A DNA stretch of 64,000 bases from contig JACMLJ010000052.1 in assembly GCA_014379625.1 (NCBI GenBank), positions 178,782-242,781 of the forward strand, read 5' to 3'. Positions 44,401-53,485 of the stretch are shown here, piece after piece. The translations under genes and the position numbers were made by a program. Source of the DNA: Ferruginibacter sp. (GTDB taxonomy: Bacteria; Bacteroidota; Bacteroidia; Chitinophagales; Chitinophagaceae). The first letter of the stretch is position 1. Each line of letters starts with the position of its first letter. The notes beneath the pieces were generated by a model. The model ran no database searches and was not told the DNA's origin. It saw only the letters and a program-made list of their open reading frames with translations.

Positions 44401-45745
44401 TGCCGGTGCAGAAGTGCAGCGGCCTTTGGCAACAGTTGTTATCGGGGGCTTAATAACGGCTACATTTTTAACGTTGATAGTTTTACCTTGTTTGTATATC
44501 CTTTTTTCAAAAAAAAATAAACCAGTAGCGAAACCGGTGGCAACAATTATAGCAAGCGTTTTTTTGTTGGCATGCTCAAACAGTGTGCAGGCACAGGTGC
44601 CTGTTAACAAAAGAATAGGTGTAAACGAAGTAATCACACTTGCAAAAAGCAACCTGCAGTACGATATAAATAATCAGCAGATCAACAAAGGCAGGTCACA
44701 GGTAGGCGCAGCTAACGCAATTCCTAAAACCGGTGTATTCGCTGAAAACGAAGACTTGCGTCCAACTGATAATCGGGGGATATTAAAAATTGGTGTATCG
44801 CAAAGTATCGCCTGGCCGGGTTTGTACAAGGCACAGAAAAATCTGTACAGCGAACAATTAAAATATTACCAGGCCAATACTGCAGCTATTGATGTTGATA
44901 TAAGAAGGGATGTACGTACAGTATACTACCAGCTTTGGTATTTGCAGGATAAACAGCAATTATTTTACCGCCTGGATAGCATTTACAAATCACTGAATGA
45001 CGCAGCCATATTGAAAGTAAAAGCAGGCGATAGCCCGGGATTAGATAGTATTTCTGCCATGGTGCGAATGAAAGAACTGCAGGCGATGCTGCAACAAACA
45101 GGTAACGATGTACAGATTCAGCAACAGTTATTGATGCAATTGCTCAACACCCCTGAGCCTTTATTGCCCCTGATGGCGCCGTTGGAAAAAATAGCAATAG
45201 CAATGGATGCTGTTGCGAACGATAGCGCCCATCCCATGTTGACGCTCCAATCGCAGAACATCAATATTGCCGATGCCGGTATTGGCGTTGTAAAAAATGA
45301 AAACAAACCGGAGTTTGCAGGCCGTTTTTTCAGCCAGCGCTTATGGGGTGCAAAAGATCCTTTCACCGGGTTTTCTGTATCCGCAATCTTCCCTTTGTTT
45401 GGGGCAAGCGCCTATCGCAATAAGGTAAAAGTAGCGCAGGCAGAAATGGCCGTACAACAAAAGCAATATGATTACAACAACCAGCTGTTAAGTTCCCAAA
45501 GGATACGGGGGCAGCAGGAAGTGGCAAGAAACAGCGTTATGTTGGATTTTTACCAGGCAACGGGATTGAAACAGGCGAACGAAATCATCAACGCCTCATC
45601 CTTAGCTTACCGGTCTGGTGCAATTAGTTTTGCAGAACTGTCACAGTTCCTGGCACAGGCAATTGAGATCCAAAAAAATTACTTAGAGGCCCTGAATAAT
45701 TATAATCAATCCGTAATTCAGTACAATTATTATATCAATCAATAA
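41420..45745 (+). CDS. CusA/CzcA RND heavy-metal pump fused to a TolC-like outer-membrane domain
   Basis: This 1441-residue fusion has an RND permease in residues 1 to about 1035, with the twelve-helix layout, the proton-relay region DFGLIVDGAVIIVE, and heavy-metal-efflux motifs such as GLGEIYQY. After the last helix come a basic stretch (KKNKPVAKPVA) and a signal-peptide-like segment (about 1041-1058, ending VQA, then Q). A TolC/CzcC-type helical domain (about 1060-1441) follows. The inner- and outer-membrane parts thus share one chain and may be separated by signal peptidase. This fusion is known in Bacteroidota. It works with the CusB adaptor just downstream. Confidence 0.94.
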   Translation: MLNKIIHFSIKNKLVISVMTLALITWGLWSASKLPVDALPDVTNNQVQVITRAPTLAAQEVEQFITYPVERALSNIQGIEEMRSFSRFGLSVITVVFQENVNIYFARQLISEKLKNAEAEIAKDLGTPEMGPVTTGLGEIYQYVVHPKKGSEQKYSAMDLRTMQDWIVGRQLTGIPGVAEVTGFGGISKQYEVAVNPEKLKAMNVTIPEIFTALEKNNENTGGAYIDRKPNAYFIRGVGLVKSFADIEQIVVKQQNNIPILIRDVATVQYGSPPRYGALTYNGEKEVVGGIVLMMKGANSASVVELVKERMRTVKTSLPADVEIEAFLDRTNLIDRAINTVKTNLIEGALIVVLVLVLFLGNLRAGLIVASAIPLSLLFALALMNLFGVSANLMSLGAIDFGLIVDGAVIIVEATLHFLGAKKLTGKLSQPQMDEAVAGSAKKMMSSAAFGQIIILIVYLPILSLQGVEGKMFRPMAETVGFAILGALILSLTYIPMMSALFLSKSMQHKRNISDRMMDFFQRGYAPLLKGAIKIKYAVVSIAVGLLIIAIIIFKNMGGEFIPTLEEGDYAIEFVLPQGSSLSQTIETVMMAERMLLTFPEVKMVVGKTGAADIATDPMPPEASDLIVILKDKKEWTTTKDFYRLSDIMRDKLSTIPGVIAEPSQPIQMRFNELMTGIRQDVAIKIFGENLDTLVAYADKVAGIIGPINGITQPQVERVDGLPQITIEYDRAKIAGYGLNIEDINHIISTAFAGEEAGVVFENERKFDLIVRLDGAHRTALEDVSHLYIPLHDGTQIPLSQVASVAFKTGPAQISREAGKRRIYVSFNVSGRDVSSVVKEAQQKLNEKIKLPAGYYYTYGGTFENLQKASARLMIVVPLALLLIFFMLYLTFRSVKEAALIFTAIPMSAIGGVFALLIRGMPFSISAGVGFIALFGVAVLNGIVLISTFNQLEKEGMTDIIQRVLEGTKIRLRPVLMTASVAALGFIPMALSSGAGAEVQRPLATVVIGGLITATFLTLIVLPCLYILFSKKNKPVAKPVATIIASVFLLACSNSVQAQVPVNKRIGVNEVITLAKSNLQYDINNQQINKGRSQVGAANAIPKTGVFAENEDLRPTDNRGILKIGVSQSIAWPGLYKAQKNLYSEQLKYYQANTAAIDVDIRRDVRTVYYQLWYLQDKQQLFYRLDSIYKSLNDAAILKVKAGDSPGLDSISAMVRMKELQAMLQQTGNDVQIQQQLLMQLLNTPEPLLPLMAPLEKIAIAMDAVANDSAHPMLTLQSQNINIADAGIGVVKNENKPEFAGRFFSQRLWGAKDPFTGFSVSAIFPLFGASAYRNKVKVAQAEMAVQQKQYDYNNQLLSSQRIRGQQEVARNSVMLDFYQATGLKQANEIINASSLAYRSGAISFAELSQFLAQAIEIQKNYLEALNNYNQSVIQYNYYINQ

Positions 45746-45755
45746 AATATAAAAG

Positions 45756-47051
45756 ATGAAGAACTTTTTAATGCCAGTAATCATTTTAGCCAGTCTGGTT
45801 TTTATTATTTCCTGCAGAAGCAAGGGAAGTACCGATGAAGGCAGCAATGCCGAAATTGTTAAAACAGAGGAAGAAGGGCATACAGATGAACATGAAACAC
45901 CCAATACCGCCACACTGACCGAAGAGCAGATAAAAAGTATTGGCGTTGAGTTAGGCGCTATTGAACAAAAACAGTTAACTGCATCCGTAAAAACAAACGG
46001 GGTGTTAAAAGTTCCCAATCAAAACAAAGCCAGTATCAATTCTGTTTACAGCGGGATTGTAAAATCATTGCTGGTACAGCCGGGTAATTATGTTTCAAAG
46101 GGCCAGACAATTGCTACAATTGCCAACCCTGAATTTATGCAGGCACAAAGCGAATACCTGAATGTGAATGCAAAAATTTCATTGGCGGAGTTAGAAGTAA
46201 AAAGACAGAAAGAGTTGAATGCCGGCAATGCAGGGGCATTGAAAAACCTGCAATCTGCGGAGACAGAATTAAGGACTTTACGGACAGCAAAATCAACCTA
46301 TGAACAGCAGATACAATTAATGGGTATAAATCCGGCTTCCTTACAAAACGGGAAATTGGTTTCGGTACTATCCGTTCGCAGTCCAATCGGTGGCGTGGTC
46401 AGCAATGTGATGGTAACAATGGGAAGTTATGTAGATGCAACTACCGCTGTTGCCGAAATTGTGGACAACAGTCAGTTGCACCTTGATTTATTTGTGTATG
46501 AAAAGGACCTGCCCAGGCTGAAGAATAACCAGGTCATTCATTTTACCGTTACCAATAATCCGGGTAAGGAATATGATGCGCTTATATATTCATTGGGTTC
46601 ATCTTTTGAGGGAGAAAGTAAGGCAGTAACCGTTCATGCAAAAGTGAAAGGCGTTAAAACAGGGTTAATTGATGGGATGAATGTTACGGCAGTTATAAGT
46701 TTAGAACAAAGCACCGTACCTGCTGTGCCCAATGATGCTATTGTAACGGTGGCTGGCCAGGATTATATTTTTGTGCTTACGGATGGCGGCGCAGAAGATG
46801 AACACAATCGTGAAGGAAAAGATAGCCTAAAACTACATTCAAAAAACCCTCACGATCATAAAGATGGTGAAAAGCAGGAAGATAAAAAAGGAAAAACTTT
46901 TGAACGCATACCGGTAGCAAAGGGTAAAACAGATGTAGGCTATACTGAAATTACATTGCTGCGGGAAGTGCCAAAGGATGCAAAGATTGTGGTAAAGGGG
47001 GCTTTTTTTGTATCAGCAAAAATGACGAATACAGAAGGGCATGCACACTAA
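45756..47051 (+). CDS. CusB/CzcB-type efflux adaptor lipoprotein
   Basis: This 431-residue membrane-fusion protein has a lipobox at Cys20 (IISCRSKG) and a barrel-sandwich hybrid domain (VYSGIVKSLLVQPGNYVSKG, later VRSPIGGVVSNVMVTMGSYV) around a helical hairpin. There are two His/Glu-rich regions: near the N-terminus (EEGHTDEHETPN) and near residue 350-370 (DEHNREGKDSLKLH..PHDHKDGEK), likely metal-binding. It bridges pump and outer-membrane channel and lies 10 bases after the pump gene. Confidence 0.94.
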   Translation: MKNFLMPVIILASLVFIISCRSKGSTDEGSNAEIVKTEEEGHTDEHETPNTATLTEEQIKSIGVELGAIEQKQLTASVKTNGVLKVPNQNKASINSVYSGIVKSLLVQPGNYVSKGQTIATIANPEFMQAQSEYLNVNAKISLAELEVKRQKELNAGNAGALKNLQSAETELRTLRTAKSTYEQQIQLMGINPASLQNGKLVSVLSVRSPIGGVVSNVMVTMGSYVDATTAVAEIVDNSQLHLDLFVYEKDLPRLKNNQVIHFTVTNNPGKEYDALIYSLGSSFEGESKAVTVHAKVKGVKTGLIDGMNVTAVISLEQSTVPAVPNDAIVTVAGQDYIFVLTDGGAEDEHNREGKDSLKLHSKNPHDHKDGEKQEDKKGKTFERIPVAKGKTDVGYTEITLLREVPKDAKIVVKGAFFVSAKMTNTEGHAH

Positions 47052-47060
47052 AAAAATGTT

Positions 47061-47438
47061 ATGAAACTAAAACAAACCACGGTACTTAAGTTAAATAAAA
47101 AATTAGTATGGGAACAATTAATGAAGCCCGCGGTATTGGATTATATTTCTTGGCCCCTCTTAAAATTCCGGTATTATTCCGCAGCGCCCCTCTTGTGGCA
47201 AACCGGTACCTATACAACTGAATTGAAATTATTTGGTTTTATCCCGTTTGGGCAACAGTCCATTGAAATAGAATTTGTTCATTCAAACAATGATACACTG
47301 ATATTAAGGGATAACGGACATGGACAGCATATAAAAAAATGGGATCACTGGATTTACCTGCTGGATAAGGATGAACAAACTACACAATATACCGATGAGG
47401 TTGAAATAGGGGCGGGCTTAATAACCCCATTTATATAG
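47061..47438 (+). CDS. SRPBCC-like protein, probably truncated by a TAG codon
   Basis: The 125 residues resemble SRPBCC/polyketide-cyclase-like proteins (FGFIPFGQQSIEIEF, NGHGQHIKKWDHWIYL). The stop at 47436-47438 is TAG. The same frame continues with LFAWLFYLHRQRRWKQLIKN, which looks exactly like the missing C-terminal helix, so the TAG probably replaced a Trp or other sense codon. The open frame then runs on to TAA at 47625, overlapping the next gene, so the original end is unclear. It is probably a damaged gene, or a sequencing error. Confidence 0.65.
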   Translation: MKLKQTTVLKLNKKLVWEQLMKPAVLDYISWPLLKFRYYSAAPLLWQTGTYTTELKLFGFIPFGQQSIEIEFVHSNNDTLILRDNGHGQHIKKWDHWIYLLDKDEQTTQYTDEVEIGAGLITPFI

Positions 47439-47523
47439 CTGTTTGCCTGGCTATTTTATTTGCACAGGCAACGAAGATGGAAACAATTAATTAAAAACCA
47501 ATTCATTCAAATCACCTGGCAAC

Positions 47524-48126
47524 ATGATAAATTTCCTCAAAATATATTTGCCGCTTTTTTTGCTCTTATACCTGTTGGTAGCCTTTGTACTGCCATCCTA
47601 CAGAACATGGAAACAAACAGGCATTAACCCAATAAGATTTGGCAAAGATGATACCTTGCACAATTATATTGGATTTGTAATGAAGCAACTGGTTGCTTTT
47701 TTATTCGTTCCAGTAATACTTTTTTCTTCTGGCAGTAAGCTGTATGCCTACTTATTGCCAGCCTGGTACTTGCAAAATCAAACTTTTCTCGTTACCGGTT
47801 TAATTGTTATTCATATTGCCCTGTTTTGGATAATCATTGCTCAATATCAAATGAGTAATAGCTGGCGGATAGGCATTGATGAAGTGAATAAAACAGATTT
47901 GGTAACCAAAGGCGTGTTCCGTATCAGTCGCAACCCCATCTTTCTTGGTATGATACTAACGGTTCTGGGATTATTTTTTATATTACCAAATGCACTTAAT
48001 TTTTTTCTTTCATTGACAACTTATTTTATCATCCAGGTACAAATAAGGCTGGAAGAAACTTTTTTGGAGCAGCAGCATGGGGAAGTATATAAAAACTATA
48101 AATCTAAAACCCGGCGATTAATATGA
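47524..48126 (+). CDS. Isoprenylcysteine methyltransferase-like (PEMT/ICMT fold) membrane protein
   Basis: This 200-residue membrane protein has about five helices. The C-terminal block GVFRISRNPIFLGMILTVLG, then RLEETFLEQQHGEVYKNYKSK, is the SAM-dependent ICMT/PEMT/NnrU-like signature, with the RNP motif and the catalytic-region Glu-Glu. Such genes recur in Bacteroidota metal efflux operons, but the substrate is unknown. It overlaps the next gene by four bases. Confidence 0.85.
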   Translation: MINFLKIYLPLFLLLYLLVAFVLPSYRTWKQTGINPIRFGKDDTLHNYIGFVMKQLVAFLFVPVILFSSGSKLYAYLLPAWYLQNQTFLVTGLIVIHIALFWIIIAQYQMSNSWRIGIDEVNKTDLVTKGVFRISRNPIFLGMILTVLGLFFILPNALNFFLSLTTYFIIQVQIRLEETFLEQQHGEVYKNYKSKTRRLI

Positions 48127-48737
48127 CATCACTTTTAATCGGAAGCCTGTTGATAAGCCTGCTTCACGCCTTAATACCCAATCATTGGTTGCCTGTGCTG
48201 GCTATTGGCAAAAAAGAAGGTTGGAGCCTCGCAGAGACAACCCGTATAACCTTTCTTGCGGGCATGGCTCACGTTATCAGCACAGTTATTATTGGATTGC
48301 TCCTTGGGTTGATTGGTAATGAGTTAACAGATCATATAGAACACTTCACGCACATTATTGCCCCTGCTGTTTTGATTCTTCTGGGTTTATATTTTATTAT
48401 GCAACATTATAAACATCATCATTTTCATTTACAAAAAGAACAGATTGAAAAGAAAGGCAAAAGGTCAATCATACTGGCATTGGTAATTGCCATGTTTCTT
48501 TCTCCCTGTATGGAAATTGAGGCATATTTTCTTTTGGCAGGTGCTAAAGAATGGTATGTACTGGCTGCAATTGCCGGCATGTATTCTATCATTACTATCG
48601 CCGGCATGCTAATTTGGATAAGAATTGTATATAAAGGATTACTGAAACTGAATTGGCACAAATGGGAACACAATGCAGGTATCATTACAGGGCTTGTATT
48701 AATTATAACAGGTATCATTTCATTTTTTATTGATTAA
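48123..48737 (+). CDS. Membrane protein of the metal operon (UreH/TauE-like)
   Basis: This 204-residue polytopic protein has about six helices. The N-terminal LLHALIPNHWLPVLAIGKKEGW carries His and Asn residues in a membrane setting, and a cytoplasmic His cluster (MQHYKHHHFHLQKEQ) could bind metal. The layout recalls nickel/cobalt transporter or sulfite exporter-like small permeases. Start and stop are tightly packed with its neighbours (4-base overlap before, 5 bases after). It is probably part of the zinc/cobalt/cadmium export system. Confidence 0.75.
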   Translation: MTSLLIGSLLISLLHALIPNHWLPVLAIGKKEGWSLAETTRITFLAGMAHVISTVIIGLLLGLIGNELTDHIEHFTHIIAPAVLILLGLYFIMQHYKHHHFHLQKEQIEKKGKRSIILALVIAMFLSPCMEIEAYFLLAGAKEWYVLAAIAGMYSIITIAGMLIWIRIVYKGLLKLNWHKWEHNAGIITGLVLIITGIISFFID

Positions 48738-48742
48738 AAAGT

Positions 48743-50728
48743 ATGGATCATAATAATGAAGAACATACAACTGAGAAAACTTCAGCCCAGGCCATTGTAA
48801 AAACAATGGACAGCAATAAAACTCACAATGCTGATGATGGTCATAACCATGACGAAATTGATGGGGAAGAAAAAACTGGCTGGAAATCTCATTGGGATTT
48901 ACTATTGGCCTTATTGATATTGGCGGTACTATTGATATTGGAGTATGGGTTCAAAATTGAGCTACCTAAAATTCCATCTTTAATAATAAATGGCATTGCC
49001 TACATACTGGCGGGCAGAAAAGTATTGGACCTGGCTTTTCGTAAATCGAAGCGGGGCGATATTTTCAATGAATTTGTTTTAATGAGTGTGGCAACGATTG
49101 GTGCATTGGTTATTGGCGAATATGAGGAAGGCGTGGCGGTAATGGTATTTTACCAGGTTGGCGAGTGGTTCCAGGATGCGGCGGTTAACAATGCGAAACG
49201 AAGTATCAAAGCCTTGTTGGATATCAGGCCGGATGAAGTAACGGTTTTGCGGAATGGCTTAACAACAGTTATTGACCCTTCACAGGTAGCGTTAGGGGAA
49301 ACCATACAAATAAAGCCCGGCGAAAAAGTGGCATTGGACGGTGAACTGGTTTCTGAAAATGCTTCATTTAATACTGCAGCTTTAACCGGTGAAAGTAAAC
49401 CCGGTACAAAAAATAAAGGAGAAATGATCTTTGCTGGTATGATCAACCTCAATACCGTTGCGGATGTGAAAGTAAATGCCTTGTTTAACAACAGTAAACT
49501 AAGTAAGATATTGGAAATGGTGCAGGATGCAACTGCAAGAAAATCACAAACACAATTGTTTATCAGCCGGTTTGCCAAAGTTTATACACCCATCGTTTTT
49601 TTCTTAGCTGTTGCTGTTTGCTTTGTGCCATACTTTTTTGCGGATGATTATAACTTTCAAACATGGTTCTATCGGGCACTGGTATTTTTAGTGATCAGTT
49701 GTCCTTGTGCATTGGTTGTCTCTATTCCTTTAGGTTATTTTGGCGGCATCGGGTTGGCATCAAGAAGTGGTATTTTATTTAAAGGGGGCAACTTCTTAGA
49801 TGTAATGACAAAAGTAAATGTGGTAGTGATGGACAAGACAGGTACATTGACTAAAGGCGTTTTTAAAGTGCAGCAGGTTGTAGCAAATAATATAGATGAA
49901 AAGGAATTAATAAAACTAACAGCAGCCCTTGAGAAGAACTCTACACACCCTATTGCAAAGGCGGTTACTGAATATGCCGGTGACACAATCAATGAGGTAA
50001 AGGTTGAAAATGTAGAAGAAATTTCAGGGCACGGATTAAAAGGAAAAATTGACGGTAAGGAAATATTGGCCGGAAATGTAAAACTGCTGAAGAAATTCAA
50101 TATTGCTTTTCCGGCAGAAATTGAAAAAATAGTAGATACTATTGTAGTGGTGGCAATCAATAATCAGTATGCAGGTCATATCACTATGGGTGATGAAATT
50201 AAAGAAGATGCAGTACAGGCTATTAAAGACATGCACAGCCTGAATATTAAAACGGTTATGCTTTCCGGTGACAAACAATCCGTGGTAGATGTAGTTGCAA
50301 AACAAGTCGGAATTGGTGAAGCCTATGGCGATTTACTCCCCGAAGGAAAGGTTGAAAAACTACAGCAGCTAAAGAACGCAGGCAAACATATTGCATTTGC
50401 TGGAGATGGCGTAAACGATGCACCTGTGGTAGCATTGGCTGATGCAGGCATTGCGATGGGTGGCCTGGGAAGTGATGCTACCATTGAAACAGCGGATATT
50501 GTTATCCAAAATGACCAGCCATCAAAAATTGTTAGTGCTATCAAAATCGGAAAAATAACAAGACATATTGTTTGGCAAAATATAACAATGGCAATGGTAA
50601 TAAAAGTAATTGTGTTGATACTTGGGGCCGGTGGTATTGCTACTTTATGGGAAGCGGTCATTGCCGATGTGGGAGTGGCTTTACTGGCAATCTTAAATGC
50701 AGTTAGGATACAGAGGATGAAGGTTTAA
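48743..50728 (+). CDS. Heavy-metal P1B-type ATPase (Zn/Cd/Co class) with His-rich N-terminus
   Basis: This 661-residue ATPase has the metal-site motif CPC at residues 320-322, phosphorylation site D364KTGT, TGES in the actuator domain, HP in the nucleotide domain (STHPIAKAV), and GDGVNDAPV. The N-terminus lacks the usual GMxCxxC metal-binding domain. It has instead a hydrophilic His/Asp/Glu-rich stretch of about 50 residues (MDHNNEEHTTEK, DDGHNHDEID). The class is that of ZntA/CadA exporters moving Zn, Cd or Co from cytoplasm to periplasm. It closes the operon that also holds the CusA/CusB pump. Confidence 0.94.
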   Translation: MDHNNEEHTTEKTSAQAIVKTMDSNKTHNADDGHNHDEIDGEEKTGWKSHWDLLLALLILAVLLILEYGFKIELPKIPSLIINGIAYILAGRKVLDLAFRKSKRGDIFNEFVLMSVATIGALVIGEYEEGVAVMVFYQVGEWFQDAAVNNAKRSIKALLDIRPDEVTVLRNGLTTVIDPSQVALGETIQIKPGEKVALDGELVSENASFNTAALTGESKPGTKNKGEMIFAGMINLNTVADVKVNALFNNSKLSKILEMVQDATARKSQTQLFISRFAKVYTPIVFFLAVAVCFVPYFFADDYNFQTWFYRALVFLVISCPCALVVSIPLGYFGGIGLASRSGILFKGGNFLDVMTKVNVVVMDKTGTLTKGVFKVQQVVANNIDEKELIKLTAALEKNSTHPIAKAVTEYAGDTINEVKVENVEEISGHGLKGKIDGKEILAGNVKLLKKFNIAFPAEIEKIVDTIVVVAINNQYAGHITMGDEIKEDAVQAIKDMHSLNIKTVMLSGDKQSVVDVVAKQVGIGEAYGDLLPEGKVEKLQQLKNAGKHIAFAGDGVNDAPVVALADAGIAMGGLGSDATIETADIVIQNDQPSKIVSAIKIGKITRHIVWQNITMAMVIKVIVLILGAGGIATLWEAVIADVGVALLAILNAVRIQRMKV

Positions 50729-50974
50729 TAAATGGCCTCATTTAATAAATTCGGGATTATTTTGTCAGCAAAAATTTAGGTGCACACCAGATTTCCCGAA
50801 ATTTGATTGTTCATTATTTAATAACACCGCAGAAATATTTAACTGACAATTAACCGGGAATTTTGCTGATTGAAAATTTTATTCAGGCAGGTTCACAAAA
50901 AGGGTTTGTTGGAAGCGGGTGGCACTCCCTGCCAAATTCAGACATTTGCCATATTACATTTAGTAAATATACTT

Positions 50975-53443
50975 ATGAAAAATAACGCCTTAATTATTTC
51001 ATTGCTATTTTTAACCTCGGTGGCTACCGCTCAAAAAAGTGATTCTAAAGAAGACCAGTTAATAAAAAACAGGGTCAGGCTGCCCAATGGCTGGCACCTT
51101 TCACCTGCCGGCCGGTCTTTACCCCTGGGCGACCTGCCGCTTAACCTCGCCGTTTCTGCTTCCAAAAAGTGGATTGCCGTTACCAACAATGGCCAGAGTG
51201 TACAAAGCATTCAATTGATAGATGCGGCAACTGAAAAAGTAATAGACAATGCTGTGATACCAAAATCATGGTATGGTTTGAAGTTTAGCGCGGACGAAAA
51301 GTTTTTATACGCTTCCGGAGGTAATGACAACTGGATATTGAAATATGCCATCATCAACAACAAATTGAAATTAACGGATAGCATCCTGTTAGGAAAAAAA
51401 TGGCCTGAAAAAATTTCCCCCGCCGGTATAGAAATAGATGACGCAGCCAATCTTTTATATGTAGTAACAAAGGAAAATAATTCGCTGTACGTAGTTGATC
51501 TTGCTACCAAAAAAATCGTCCACCAATTGGAACTTGGTAATGAAGCTTATGCTTGTTTATTGTCTCCTGAAAAAAATGAATTATACATTTCGCTTTGGGG
51601 TGGTGATAAAGTACTTGTGTTTGATACAAAGAAAAGGACCATCCTCTCCCAAATTGAAGTGGGCGATAATCCAAATGAATTATTGCTGAATAAAAAAGGT
51701 GATGTTTTATTTATTGCCAATGCCAATGATAACAGTGTGTCTATCATTGATGTTAAAAAACAACGGGTAACGGAGGTTTTAAATGCAGCGCTGTTTGCAG
51801 ATGCTCCGGCTGGGTCCACTTCAAACGGTCTTGCCTTGTCTGTCAATGAAAAAACCTTGTATGTGGCAAATGCGGATAACAATTGCCTGGCGGTGTTTGA
51901 TGTATCCATCCCGGGCAAAAGCCGTTCAAAGGGTTTTATTCCTGTAGGCTGGTACCCAACAAACATTAAGGTGATCGGTAAAAAAATATTTGTGGCCAAT
52001 GGCAAAGGTTTTTCTTCTTTTGCTAATCCAACAGGCCCCAATCCCCTCAAACCTGCGCAAACGGTAGAACGGCATGTAGGGGATACCTCCATTAAAGTGA
52101 GGGCCGGATATATTGGCGGGTTGATGAAGGGAACCATGTCAATCATTGATGAACCAACTGATGCGGCATTGGCTATTTACGCTAAGGCGGTTTATAAAAA
52201 CACCTCTTATACAAAAGAAAGGGAATTAAATGCGGGGGGCGAAAAAGGTAATCCTATTCCCATGAAAGTGGGAGACCCTTCTCCCATCAAACATGTGTTT
52301 TATATTATTAAAGAGAACCGCACTTACGACCAGGTGCTGGGCGATCTGCCGCAGGGAAACGGAGATGCCGGTTTAGTTTTATTTGGAGAAAAAATTACGC
52401 CTAACCAGCATAAATTAGTGAAGGAATTTGTGTTACTCGATAATTTTTATGCGGATGGCGAAGTAAGCGCCGACGGGCATAACTGGAGCACTTCTGCCAA
52501 TGCTACCGATTTCTTAGAAAAGAATTGGGTAACAAGTTATGGTGCCCGGGGTGGTACTTACCCGGGAGAAGGAAAGCGGGCTGTTGCAAATCCAAAGAAG
52601 GGGTTTATCTGGGATTACTGCCAGAGAGCAGGTGTTAGCTACCGGACTTATGGCGAATTTGCAGACGACGGGAAAGCAAATATTCCTGTATTGGAAGGGC
52701 ATTTCTGTCCTTATTACAGCAGTTATGGCCTGGGGGTAATGGATACCATACGCTTTCATCAATGGCGGCAAGAGTTTGATTCTCTGATTGCAAAAAATGC
52801 ATTGCCGCAGTTTAATTCACTTCGTTTTGGAAACGATCATACGGAAGGGTTGCGCTTTGGACGGCCCACGCCTTTTGCCCATGTGGCAGACAATGATTTG
52901 GCTGTTGGTATGTTCCTGGAGTATCTTTCCAAAAGCCCGGTTTGGAAAGAAAGCGCCGTGTTTATTGTGGAAGATGATGCGCAAAATGGTCCCGATCATG
53001 TGGATGCCCACCGTACTACGGCTTATGTAGCCGGTCCTTTTGTGAAAAGGGGCTTTGTGGATCATACAATGTATTCCACCTCTTCGATGCTCCGTACGAT
53101 GGAGTTAATCCTTGGCTTGCCACCCATGAGTCAGTACGACGCCGCGTCTACACCCATGTGGAATTCCTTTACTGCAAAGCCTGATTTAAAACAGTTCATT
53201 GCTTTGCCATCCAATATTGATTTAAACGAGAGGAATAAGTCAACATCCGCAACCGCTAAACTGAGTGAAACCTTTGATTTTTCAAAAGAAGACAGGATAC
53301 CGGACCTTGTTTTCAGTGAAGTGATCTGGAAAGCGGTAAAAGGCGAAGATGCTGTAATGCCGGCACCAAGGCGCAGTGCTTTTGTAAAAATTATTGATGA
53401 TGAGGAAGAGGAAGATAGATCAAAACAGCGAAGAAATAAATAA
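50975..53443 (+). CDS. YVTN beta-propeller plus phosphoesterase (alkaline-phosphatase-like) exported protein
   Basis: This 822-residue protein has a signal peptide (MKNNALIISLL..VATAQ), then a seven-bladed YncE/YVTN-type propeller (about 30-380, repeats such as LYVVTKENNSLYVVDL). The C-terminal half is a phosphoesterase domain (PF04185 type): IKENRTYDQVLGDLP, DNFYADGEVSADGHNW, FIVEDDAQNGPDHVDAHRT. That domain is typical of phospholipase C/phosphatase enzymes. The start at 50975 is used because it gives the signal peptide; the frame from 50870 adds a non-signal leader. It lies just upstream of the SusC/SusD pair, so phosphoester substrates are plausible. Confidence 0.92.
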   Translation: MKNNALIISLLFLTSVATAQKSDSKEDQLIKNRVRLPNGWHLSPAGRSLPLGDLPLNLAVSASKKWIAVTNNGQSVQSIQLIDAATEKVIDNAVIPKSWYGLKFSADEKFLYASGGNDNWILKYAIINNKLKLTDSILLGKKWPEKISPAGIEIDDAANLLYVVTKENNSLYVVDLATKKIVHQLELGNEAYACLLSPEKNELYISLWGGDKVLVFDTKKRTILSQIEVGDNPNELLLNKKGDVLFIANANDNSVSIIDVKKQRVTEVLNAALFADAPAGSTSNGLALSVNEKTLYVANADNNCLAVFDVSIPGKSRSKGFIPVGWYPTNIKVIGKKIFVANGKGFSSFANPTGPNPLKPAQTVERHVGDTSIKVRAGYIGGLMKGTMSIIDEPTDAALAIYAKAVYKNTSYTKERELNAGGEKGNPIPMKVGDPSPIKHVFYIIKENRTYDQVLGDLPQGNGDAGLVLFGEKITPNQHKLVKEFVLLDNFYADGEVSADGHNWSTSANATDFLEKNWVTSYGARGGTYPGEGKRAVANPKKGFIWDYCQRAGVSYRTYGEFADDGKANIPVLEGHFCPYYSSYGLGVMDTIRFHQWRQEFDSLIAKNALPQFNSLRFGNDHTEGLRFGRPTPFAHVADNDLAVGMFLEYLSKSPVWKESAVFIVEDDAQNGPDHVDAHRTTAYVAGPFVKRGFVDHTMYSTSSMLRTMELILGLPPMSQYDAASTPMWNSFTAKPDLKQFIALPSNIDLNERNKSTSATAKLSETFDFSKEDRIPDLVFSEVIWKAVKGEDAVMPAPRRSAFVKIIDDEEEEDRSKQRRNK

Positions 53444-53485
53444 ATGACCCTCCTTCTTTTCGGGTACAGTAAGTTCTTTTACGCG

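Noticed and set aside
50870..50974. Longer N-terminus of the phosphoesterase frame
   Set aside because: The Met at 50975 gives a clean signal peptide. The extra 35 residues do not.
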